From: an uncultured Oscillospiraceae bacterium
GTDB lineage: Bacteria; Bacillota; Clostridia; Oscillospirales; Ruminococcaceae
Reading direction: 5' to 3'
Assembly: GCA_934454435.1 (NCBI GenBank)
Contig: CAKSGA010000121.1
Location: 1 to 5,719 of the forward strand
DNA: 5,719 nucleotides
In this document: positions 1-5,304 of the stretch, piece by piece
How positions within the stretch are numbered: the first letter of the stretch is position 1
Layout: each line of letters opens with the position of its first letter
Notes under the pieces: model-generated
Database searches by the model: none
What the model was told of the DNA's origin: nothing
What the model saw: only the letters and a program-made list of their open reading frames with translations
Translations under genes and position numbers: made by a program

Positions 1-10
1 GGCTGGCAGG

Positions 11-48
11 TCGAGGGCGGCGCCCTCGTCGCCGTCCGCAGACGGCGA
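11..48. repeat. Two back-to-back GC-rich hairpins in gene-free DNA
   Basis: Two perfect inverted repeats sit side by side. The first pairs CGAGGGC (12-18) with GCCCTCG (22-28) around a 3-nt loop. The second pairs TCGCCGTC (29-36) with GACGGCGA (41-48) around CGCA. Neither is followed by a T-run on either strand, so they are not typical terminators. All three plus frames are open through the start of the segment, but none shows a recognisable protein family, and the base composition is driven by the palindromes. Together with the hairpin at 81-108 this may be part of an interspersed intergenic element or the 3' untranslated end of a gene left of the window. The function is unknown. Confidence 0.5.
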
Positions 49-80
49 AATCTCTTACGATCGAAAAGCGCTAAAGGGGT

Positions 81-108
81 GTGGGGGAAAACAAGAGTTT
101 TCCCCCAC
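81..108. terminator. Terminator-like hairpin downstream of nadC
   Basis: GTGGGGGAAAAC (81-92) pairs perfectly with GTTTTCCCCCAC (97-108) around the loop AAGA, giving a 12-bp stem. On the plus strand it is followed by TGTTTCTTTC, a moderate T-rich tail. On the minus strand, the direction of nadC, it is followed by ACCCCTTTAGCG, a weaker tail. It lies 53 nt beyond the nadC stop, so it is well placed to end the nadBC transcript, and it may also stop plus-strand transcription coming from the left. A weaker pairing, GCTGT (127-131) with ACAGC (146-150), lies between it and nadC. The stem is certain as a sequence fact; its terminator activity is inferred. Confidence 0.55.
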
Positions 109-161
109 TGTTTCTTTCAAATTTCTGCTGTAAAGACTTTTTTCAACAGCCGCCTATTTAT

Positions 162-1001
162 TTACTTCTTCCACTTCATAGAAATATCAAACGCCCTGAC
201 GCTGTGAGTGAGAGCACCGAGGGAGATGATATCCACGCCGGTTTCAGCGACCTGGCGGATATTCTCCATGGTAACGTTGCCGCTCGCCTCGAGCTTTGCC
301 CTGCCGTTTACCAGCTTGACCGCCTGAGCCATCGTGGGGCAGTCCATATTATCCAGCATGATGACGTTCACGCCGCAGTCCACAGCCTCCTGGACCTCTT
401 CAAGGTTTCTCGTTTCGACCTCTATCTGGAGCATGTGACCTGCTTTCTGGCGCAGCGCACTGACCGCCGGAGTGATACCGCCATAAGCGTCTATGTGGTT
501 GTCCTTGAGCATTGCTGCGTCAGTCAGGTTATAGCGGTGGTTTCGTCCGCCGCCTACCGTAACGGCATACTTCTGGAGCGGACGCAGTCCCGGGAGGGTC
601 TTGCGTGTGTCCGCAATGCTTGCGTTGGTGCCCTTTACCAGCTCAACGCACTTGTTTGTGTAGGTGGAAATGCCGCTCATGTGCTGGAGTATGTTCAGAG
701 AGGTCCGCTCAGCCTTCAGCATGAGCCTTGTGTGACCGGTAAATTCAGCGATGATGTCGCCGTACCTGACCTTGTCGCCGTCCTTGAAATGGCACTCTAT
801 CTTCATATCCGGATCGAGTATCGTGAATACCCGCAGTGCGACTTCAAGCCCGCACAGAACACCCTCCGCCTTTGCCATGAAATACGCAGAGGAAACGCTG
901 TCCTCGGGTATCAGCAGGTCGGCGGTGCTGTCGATATAGTTTATGTCCTCGGTCAGCGCAGTCTTTATAATGTCGTCAACGTAAAACGGGAGAAGTATCA
1001 T
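162..1001 (-). CDS. nadC: Nicotinate-nucleotide pyrophosphorylase (quinolinate phosphoribosyltransferase)
   Basis: This 279-residue cytoplasmic enzyme converts quinolinate and PRPP into nicotinate mononucleotide, CO2 and pyrophosphate, the last dedicated step of de novo NAD synthesis. Family motifs are all visible: ERTSLNILQHMSG (98-110), DTRKTLPGLR (131-140), the basic YAVTVGGGRNHR stretch (145-156), MLKDNH (164-169), EVE (194-196), MLDN (215-218), EASGN (238-242) and the closing SLGALTHS (260-267). The length is normal for the family. The ATG at 1001 overlaps the nadB stop codon in the arrangement ATGA, and purine-rich GGAAGGG/AAGGA sequence lies just upstream inside nadB, so translation is probably coupled to nadB. 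The stop is TAA at 162-164. Identification is from the motifs; there are no signs of damage. Confidence 0.97.
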   Translation of the reverse strand: MILLPFYVDDIIKTALTEDINYIDSTADLLIPEDSVSSAYFMAKAEGVLCGLEVALRVFTILDPDMKIECHFKDGDKVRYGDIIAEFTGHTRLMLKAERTSLNILQHMSGISTYTNKCVELVKGTNASIADTRKTLPGLRPLQKYAVTVGGGRNHRYNLTDAAMLKDNHIDAYGGITPAVSALRQKAGHMLQIEVETRNLEEVQEAVDCGVNVIMLDNMDCPTMAQAVKLVNGRAKLEASGNVTMENIRQVAETGVDIISLGALTHSVRAFDISMKWKK

Positions 1002-2494
1002 TCGTCCTTGCCCTTCCTTTCAAGCACCTCAGAGAGGATTATGTATGCCACAGTCACCAGGGACTTGGTTTCCACAAAGTCGGCAGTTATCGCATAACCG
1101 CTGTTGTATACCTGGTCCTTGAGTTCCTTTATTCGTGCCAGACCCTTTTCAGCCTCCTCGTAATTTGGCTTGATGAAGTACGCCTTCTGCATGATGTGGC
1201 GTATCTCAGTGCGAATTCCATGGGGAAGCGGCTTTCCGTCCGGGGAAGCCATCGGGTACTCTATGCTGTCACGGTCGTCCCGGCGGCGGTTCTTTGTGAT
1301 GTCCTCGGCGATAAGGCGTGAGAACACCAGAGCCTCCAGCAGCGAGTTGCTGGCAAGTCTGTTCTTGCCGTGAACGCCGGTATGGGAGCACTCACCCGCA
1401 GCGTACAGCCCGGGGATATTCGTTGCACCCTTGCCGTCCACGTTTATGCCGCCCATGAGATAATGCTGGCAGGGGTAGACCGGGAACGGCTCCCTGGTCA
1501 TGTCGTAGCCCTTTTCGAGCACCTTGCTGTATATCATCGGGAAGTGACCCTTTACGAACTCCGGATCCTTGTAGGAAATGTCAAGCCAGAACTCGTCAGA
1601 ACCGGTTTCCGCCTGCTCCTTCATCATACATTCGGAGACCACGTCACGGGGTGCAAGCTCCTTGCGCTCCGGCTCGTACTTCTGCATGAAGCGCTCCTTA
1701 TGGCAGTTGAGCAGGTATGCGCCCTCACCACGCACCGCCTCGGAAACAAGGAAGCACTCACGGTTCTTGCGGTCAGCGAACGCCGTGGGGTGGAACTGCA
1801 CGTAGCTCAGGTTCTTTATCTCGGCACCGAGGTTGTATGCGAGCTGAATGCCATCTCCGGTAGCGATCGCAGAGTTCGTGGTGAAATCGTAAACTCTTCC
1901 GATTCCGCCCGTAGCAAGAACTACGGCGTCAGCGCAGTAGTACTGGTGCTCCTGCTTTCCGGGCTCGTCATTGTGGGCCAGGACATCTGCGAAGAACATG
2001 CCGTCCTGCTTCTCCAGCCGGCAGAGCACGGACCAGTTGACAACGGTGACGTTCTTCAGCGCCTGCACCTGCTTTATGAGGTTGGTTTCGATCTCAAAGC
2101 CGGTGGTGTCCTTGTGATGGGCGATACGGCGGCGGGAGTGTCCGCCCTCACGGGTGAGCTCAATGCTGCCGTCCTGCTTCATATCGAACTCAACGCCGTA
2201 CTTGTCCTTGAGGCGCATTACGTCCGTAGGACCCTGCTCGACAAGTATCTTCACGTTGTCGAGGTTATTCTTGTAGTGACCAGCGATGAGGGTATCTTTG
2301 ATGTGCAGCTCGTAGCTGTCGTTTTCCTTATCCATGACCGCCGCAACGCCGCCCTGCGCCAGAGCAGAGTTACACAGCGTCAGCTCACGCTTGGATAGCA
2401 TGAGTATCTTCAGGTCCGGAGCCAGGTTCAGCGCCGTGTAGATACCGGATATACCGGTGCCTACGATGATCACGTCATATCTTTCAAATTTCAA
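998..2494 (-). CDS. nadB: L-aspartate oxidase
   Basis: This 498-residue FAD enzyme oxidises L-aspartate to iminoaspartate, the first step of quinolinate and NAD synthesis. Homologues can use fumarate instead of oxygen as electron acceptor, which would suit an anaerobe. Visible motifs are the dinucleotide fold GTGISG (12-17), ALAQGGVAAV (44-53), EGGHSRRRIAHH (116-127), ATGGIGRVY (194-202), QFHPTAF (233-239), EAVRGEGA (252-259), LAPRDVV (280-286), CQHYLMGG (342-349) and HGKNRLASNSLLE (375-387). His235, Arg283, His344 and Arg379 fall where the substrate-binding and catalytic His/Arg of the E. coli enzyme are expected. The start is TTG at 2494, since no ATG precedes the nucleotide fold; AGAAAGG (2504-2510) lies 9 nt upstream of it. 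The protein ends at ERKGKDE and lacks the usual C-terminal ESRG-x-H arm. A fumarate reductase subunit is less likely given the nadC neighbour. Confidence 0.95.
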   Translation of the reverse strand: MKFERYDVIIVGTGISGIYTALNLAPDLKILMLSKRELTLCNSALAQGGVAAVMDKENDSYELHIKDTLIAGHYKNNLDNVKILVEQGPTDVMRLKDKYGVEFDMKQDGSIELTREGGHSRRRIAHHKDTTGFEIETNLIKQVQALKNVTVVNWSVLCRLEKQDGMFFADVLAHNDEPGKQEHQYYCADAVVLATGGIGRVYDFTTNSAIATGDGIQLAYNLGAEIKNLSYVQFHPTAFADRKNRECFLVSEAVRGEGAYLLNCHKERFMQKYEPERKELAPRDVVSECMMKEQAETGSDEFWLDISYKDPEFVKGHFPMIYSKVLEKGYDMTREPFPVYPCQHYLMGGINVDGKGATNIPGLYAAGECSHTGVHGKNRLASNSLLEALVFSRLIAEDITKNRRRDDRDSIEYPMASPDGKPLPHGIRTEIRHIMQKAYFIKPNYEEAEKGLARIKELKDQVYNSGYAITADFVETKSLVTVAYIILSEVLERKGKDE

Positions 2495-2503
2495 AGCTAT
2501 CAG

Positions 2504-2510
2504 CCTTTCT
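2504..2510 (-). promoter_or_regulatory. Ribosome binding site deciding the nadB TTG start
   Basis: On the minus strand AGAAAGG lies 9 nt before the TTG at 2494. No ATG or GTG near it can start a protein that keeps the N-terminal GTGISG FAD-binding fold, so this site supports the rare TTG start. Confidence 0.65.
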
Positions 2511-2512
2511 TT

Positions 2513-2563
2513 AGGACTTTCGTCCTTTTTTGTTTGCCTTGTATATTGAACTGCCTTGCGGCA
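2513..2563 (-). other. Two small GNRA-loop hairpins in the nadBC leader
   Basis: On the minus strand, upstream of the nadB ribosome binding site, two short stems carry GNRA tetraloops: TGCC-GCAA-GGCA (2563-2552) and AGGAC-GAAA-GTCCT (2526-2513). A 7-bp direct repeat CAAGGCA occurs at 2552-2558 and 2535-2541, 17 bp apart. No convincing promoter for nadBC was found; weak -10-like words such as TATACA (2540-2545) lack a matching -35. If transcription starts upstream, both stems would be in the leader. On the plus strand the second stem is followed by six T residues, so it could be a weak terminator for transcription running against nadB. I cannot match this to a known riboswitch. Confidence 0.3.
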
Positions 2564-2581
2564 TTATTCATCAGGATCTGC

Positions 2582-2610
2582 TTGACATATCGCCGGTTTG
2601 CTGATATAAT
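2582..2610 (+). promoter_or_regulatory. Consensus sigma-A promoter of hflX
   Basis: A perfect -35 box TTGACA (2582-2587) and perfect -10 box TATAAT (2605-2610) are separated by exactly 17 bp. Transcription should begin close to A2617, giving a leader of about 80 nt before hflX. A promoter matching consensus at all twelve positions is expected to be strong, which suggests that control, if any, acts after initiation or through a repressor. Confidence 0.88.
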
Positions 2611-2620
2611 TACGATATGT
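2585..2620. promoter_or_regulatory. Inverted repeat flanking the hflX promoter, possible operator
   Basis: ACATATCG (2585-2592) is repeated exactly in inverted form as CGATATGT (2613-2620), with a 20-bp gap. One arm overlaps the end of the -35 box and the other covers the expected transcription start. A related GATAT word also occurs at 2603-2607, inside the -10 region. The position suits a dimeric or looping regulator acting on hflX, and possibly on divergent nadBC. The arms are partly AT-rich promoter sequence, so chance remains possible. Confidence 0.35.
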
Positions 2621-2685
2621 GTGTTCCTTACGTTCTGCACTCACGCAGCAACGGGAAATTACTCTGCCGTTACCAGAGTTCATGA
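2617..2685 (+). CDS. Possible 22-codon leader peptide ahead of hflX
   Basis: An ATG at 2617, on the predicted transcription start, opens a frame that begins MCVPYVLHSR, ends LLCRYQSS, and stops at TGA 2683-2685, three nucleotides short of the hflX GAGGAG site. If used it would be a leaderless message, as no ribosome binding site can precede it. Translation would run through the leader helices and could change access to the hflX start. A second frame, from GTG 2619 to TAA 2694-2696, is also open, so an open frame of this size over 80 nt may be chance. There is no similarity I recognise. Confidence 0.2.
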   Translation: MCVPYVLHSRSNGKLLCRYQSS

Positions 2686-2698
2686 GTGAGGAGTAATT
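2631..2698 (+). promoter_or_regulatory. hflX 5' leader with alternative helices covering the ribosome binding site
   Basis: Several helices can be drawn by eye. H1 pairs 2631-2638 with 2645-2653 (one bulged C, loop ACTCAC). H2 pairs AACGG (2650-2654) with CCGTT (2667-2671). H3 pairs ACTCTG (2661-2666) with CAGAGT (2674-2679). H4 pairs AATTACTC (2657-2664) with GAGTAATT (2691-2698). H4 buries part of the GAGGAG ribosome binding site (2688-2693) and the whole spacer up to the ATG. H3 uses the same upstream strand as H4, so H3 would free the site. H1 and H2 also exclude each other. This is the topology of a translational attenuator, but no folding energy was calculated and no known riboswitch is recognised. 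Confidence 0.4.
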
Positions 2699-3931
2699 AT
2701 GGAAGAAAAACATCTGACAAGGGCGATACTCATCGGTGCGGACACCGGAGAGTACGACGCCGAAAGCTCCATGGACGAGCTCGCAGAGCTCGCACAGACC
2801 GCCGGAGCGGAGGAGCTCGCAAGAGTTATCCAGAAGCGTGAAGCCTACGAAGCTGCGACCGTCATAGGAGAGGGCAAGCTCGCCGAAGTAAAGGAGCTGT
2901 GCGGCACGCTCGGTGCCGAGCTGCTTATATTCGACTGTGAGCTGACAGCATCGCAGATACGCAATGTCGAGGACGAAACTGACGTCCGGGTCATCGACCG
3001 CACCATGCTGATACTGGACATATTCGCCGGACGTGCAGTGTCCCGTGAGGGCAAGCTGCAGGTCGAGCTGGCGCAGCTGAAATACCGCCTGCCACGACTG
3101 ATGGGCATAGGCGCCTCGCTGTCAAGGCTCGGTGGTGGAATAGGCACCCGTGGCCCCGGCGAGACCCAGCTCGAAACTGACCGCCGTCATATCCGCAGGC
3201 GCATCGACAAGCTCTCGGAAGAGCTCAGGGAGCTGGAAGAGCGCCGTGGCTACGCACGCACCCGCCGCCGCAAGGACAGCGTGCAGGTGGGAGCCATAGT
3301 CGGCTACACCAACGCCGGTAAATCCACCCTGCTGAACCTGCTGACCGGTGCCGGAGTTCTCGCTGAGGACAAGCTGTTTGCGACCCTCGACCCGACCGCA
3401 CGCTCCATCGAGCTGCCGGACGGACGCAGCCTGCTGCTTATCGACACCGTCGGGCTTATCCGCAGACTTCCGCACCATCTTGTGGAAGCGTTCAAGTCCA
3501 CCCTGGAGGAAGCCGCCAGCGCAGATATCATAATCCACGTCTGCGACGCCGCCGACCCGGAAGCCGCCGAAAAGGCAGAGGTCACGCTAAAGACCCTCGC
3601 CGACCTTGGCGCTGCGGAGATCCCGGTAGTCACGGTGCTGAACAAGTGCGACCTGCTCACTGAGAATATCCCGGAGGACAGCTCCACGGTCAAGATAAGT
3701 GCGAAGAACAACACCGGTATCGACCGGCTGCTCAAAGTTATCGCCGCAAACCTCCCCGAAACGGCAAAGCGCATGAAGCTGCTTCTGCCCTATGACAAGG
3801 CAGGACTCACAGCGAAGCTGCGGGAGAACGGAAAGGTGTTCAGCGAGGACTACACCGAGAACGGCGTGCTTGTTGACGCACTGGTAGACCAGATGCTGAT
3901 CAAGCAGATGGAACAGTACAAGGCCGAATAA
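2699..3931 (+). CDS. hflX: Ribosome-associated GTPase HflX
   Basis: This 410-residue cytoplasmic GTPase binds the ribosome; characterised HflX proteins split stalled or stressed 70S particles and some homologues contribute to antibiotic tolerance. The N-terminal HflX domain covers roughly residues 1-165 and includes AATVIGEGK (52-60) and the family signature GGGIGTRGPGETQLETDRR (145-163). It is followed by a charged helical stretch (about 164-190) and a TRAFAC-type G domain: G1 GYTNAGKST (202-210), G2 Thr in FATLDPTAR (227-235), G3 DTVG (249-252), G4 NKCD (315-318) and G5 SAK (334-336). A C-terminal domain closes the protein (353-410). The length is typical. The ATG at 2699 has GAGGAG 5 nt upstream. 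It has its own consensus promoter and is divergent from nadB. All nucleotide-binding residues appear intact. Confidence 0.97.
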   Translation: MEEKHLTRAILIGADTGEYDAESSMDELAELAQTAGAEELARVIQKREAYEAATVIGEGKLAEVKELCGTLGAELLIFDCELTASQIRNVEDETDVRVIDRTMLILDIFAGRAVSREGKLQVELAQLKYRLPRLMGIGASLSRLGGGIGTRGPGETQLETDRRHIRRRIDKLSEELRELEERRGYARTRRRKDSVQVGAIVGYTNAGKSTLLNLLTGAGVLAEDKLFATLDPTARSIELPDGRSLLLIDTVGLIRRLPHHLVEAFKSTLEEAASADIIIHVCDAADPEAAEKAEVTLKTLADLGAAEIPVVTVLNKCDLLTENIPEDSSTVKISAKNNTGIDRLLKVIAANLPETAKRMKLLLPYDKAGLTAKLRENGKVFSEDYTENGVLVDALVDQMLIKQMEQYKAE

Positions 3932-3937
3932 CAATCA

Positions 3938-3970
3938 GGCAGAGCCTCAAGGGCTCTGCCCTTTGCTTTT
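3938..3970. terminator. Shared terminator between converging hflX and galactokinase genes
   Basis: GGCAGAGCC (3938-3946) pairs perfectly with GGCTCTGCC (3952-3960) around a 5-nt loop. On the plus strand it is followed by CTTTGC and then TTTTTT (3967-3972), a good intrinsic terminator 6 nt after the hflX stop. On the minus strand the tail is TGATTGTTATT, weaker but U-rich, so the same hairpin probably ends the galactokinase transcript too. Confidence 0.85.
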
Positions 3971-5224
3971 TTATTCCTCTATAGTCACTTCGGTGCCGCC
4001 TACCGGGCGAACGCTCAGCACGTGGCAGGAGCCGCTGCCGAAAGTCCTCTCGATGTTCATCTTGAACTGCTGGAGCATGTCCAGCGGAACGAACGCCTGG
4101 ATAGTTCCCGCAAAGCCGCCGCCGTGGACTCTGCATGCGCCCTTGCGGTGCAGGGAGTACTCGGCAACGTTCAGTGCGATGGAAAGGCACTGGTGCTTCA
4201 CATCGGAAACTGCGTAGATGTTCTGTAAATACTTATAGGAGCTGTCGCCGGACTCCTTCACGCTGGAAAGGAAGTCGTCGAAGCTGCCCGCCTTGAGTGC
4301 GTGCACGACCTTGTCCACACGCTCGTTCTCGTCAAAGAAGTGAATGGAACGCAGCACCGCACGGTCGCCGAACTGCTCACGCAGCACACGGATATTCAGC
4401 ATGATGTCGTCCTTGGAAAGCTGGCGCAGGGTGTCGCAGGTGAAATAACCGGCGACTGCCTTCATCTCCCTCGGGATAGCTGCGTACTCATCGGTGAGGT
4501 CTGCGTGATCACCCTTGGCGTCAACTATGCACAGCGCATGACCGAACTTCTCGAAGTCAGCGGGAACGCTCTCGATGATGGGGCTTTCGGTGTCCTTGAA
4601 GTCTATTGCGATAAATCCGCCCACCGAGGACGCCATCTGGTCCATCAGACCGCAGGGCTTGCCGAAGTATACGTTCTCGGCGTACTGGGAGATCTGTGCG
4701 ATCTTCACGGGGTTCACCTGACCCTCGTTGTACAGGTGGGAGAGGATAGTCCCCACCAGTACCTCGAACGCCGCAGAGGAGGAAAGTCCGCTGCCCTTCA
4801 TTACGTCAGAAGTGGTATACGCCCTGAAACCGCCTATCTTATATCCGTCCTTTACGAAGCCCGCAGCAACGCCCCTTATCAGCGAAGCAGATGTGTTCTT
4901 CTCGCTCTCAGCGACTTCCAGTTCGGAAACGTCGATGCTGTCCTCGGGGAAGCCCTCGGACTTGATGACGATCTTACCGTCGTCAGCAGGCTCTACCACT
5001 GCGATGACATCGAGGTTTACGCTGGCTGCGAAAACCTTTCCGTGGTTGTGGTCAGTGTGATTGCCGCAGATCTCAGTTCTGCCCGGGGCGGAGAAAAAAC
5101 GGTGCTCCCCCACGGAGCCGAAATGCTCTGCAAAGGCCGCAACAGCCGCCTTGTAGCGCTGTTTCTGGCTCTCTGCCTGGCTTGCGGGATAGATATCCTT
5201 AATGGTTGAGATTACAGGTTTCAT
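3971..5224 (-). CDS. galK: Galactokinase-family GHMP sugar kinase
   Basis: This GHMP-superfamily kinase would phosphorylate a sugar, most likely galactose to galactose 1-phosphate in the Leloir pathway, in the cytoplasm. With the ATG at 5224 it has 417 residues. Visible motifs are PGRTEICGNHTDHNHG (47-62), the ATP-binding GSGLSSSAAFE (144-154), CGLMDQ (191-196) with the expected catalytic Asp195, and GGGFAGT (368-374). Arg49 and Asp195 match the catalytic Arg/Asp pair of galactokinases. The sugar-binding motif is atypical: where GalK has GEHTDY this has GNHTDH. AAAGG (5234-5238) lies 9 nt before the ATG; a longer GTG start at 5257 lacks such a site. It follows the rodA-like gene on the same strand after 79 bp. 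No other Leloir gene is visible, so the substrate is inferred from the family. Confidence 0.88.
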   Translation of the reverse strand: MKPVISTIKDIYPASQAESQKQRYKAAVAAFAEHFGSVGEHRFFSAPGRTEICGNHTDHNHGKVFAASVNLDVIAVVEPADDGKIVIKSEGFPEDSIDVSELEVAESEKNTSASLIRGVAAGFVKDGYKIGGFRAYTTSDVMKGSGLSSSAAFEVLVGTILSHLYNEGQVNPVKIAQISQYAENVYFGKPCGLMDQMASSVGGFIAIDFKDTESPIIESVPADFEKFGHALCIVDAKGDHADLTDEYAAIPREMKAVAGYFTCDTLRQLSKDDIMLNIRVLREQFGDRAVLRSIHFFDENERVDKVVHALKAGSFDDFLSSVKESGDSSYKYLQNIYAVSDVKHQCLSIALNVAEYSLHRKGACRVHGGGFAGTIQAFVPLDMLQQFKMNIERTFGSGSCHVLSVRPVGGTEVTIEE

Positions 5225-5259
5225 TTGGTCATACCTTTCGTTGGTTATAATTAACACAG

Positions 5260-5288
5260 CATATATGGCTGCATCAGCTTCTTGTCAT
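5260..5288 (-). promoter_or_regulatory. Weak candidate promoter for the galactokinase gene
   Basis: On the minus strand ATGACA (5288-5283, five of six -35 positions) and TATATG (5265-5260, four of six -10 positions) are 17 bp apart. Transcription would start about 30 nt before the ATG at 5224. Read-through from the upstream rodA-like gene is an equally good explanation for expression. Confidence 0.3.
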
Positions 5289-5304
5289 CAGGCTACAGCC
5301 TGAT
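5287..5304 (-). other. Hairpin over the end of the rodA-like gene
   Basis: ATCAGGCT (5287-5294) and AGCCTGAT (5297-5304) are perfect inverted repeats, forming a 7-8 bp stem with a 2-4 nt loop whose base touches the TGA stop codon of the rodA-like gene. On the minus strand it is followed by GACAAGAAGC with no U-run, so it is not a normal intrinsic terminator. It may protect the upstream message or mark a processing point. Confidence 0.4.

Noticed and set aside
81..1097. Open frame of 338 codons on the plus strand across nadC
   Set aside because: It lies antisense to nadC, has no recognisable family, and its openness follows from the codon bias of nadC.
1370..2398. Open frame of 342 codons on the plus strand across nadB
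   Set aside because: It is antisense to a well-supported nadB and its composition is a mirror of that gene, with no ribosome binding site or family motif seen.
2513..2545. Resemblance of the nadBC leader to a c-di-GMP (GEMM) riboswitch, from the words GGCAAAC and GGACGAAAG
   Set aside because: The conserved core order and the paired helices are not present; the likeness is limited to short purine-rich words.
2521..2640. A sigma-A promoter for nadBC on the minus strand
   Set aside because: Several -10-like words occur (AATAAT, TATACA, TTATAT) but none has an acceptable -35 at 16-18 bp, so none is annotated.
2770..2823. Repeated GAGCTCGCA words near the start of hflX
   Set aside because: They encode the Ala/Glu/Leu-rich helix ELAELAQ...EELA and reflect codon reuse, not a DNA repeat element.
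3122..3774. Two overlapping minus-strand open frames within hflX
   Set aside because: Both are in the shadow of the G domain of hflX and show no protein motifs.
4301..5209. Open frame of 302 codons on the plus strand across the galactokinase gene
   Set aside because: Antisense shadow of a gene with clear GHMP motifs; no family resemblance.
5225..5257. Upstream GTG start for the galactokinase gene
   Set aside because: It would add 11 residues that include the ribosome binding site AAAGG; the ATG at 5224 has the right spacing.
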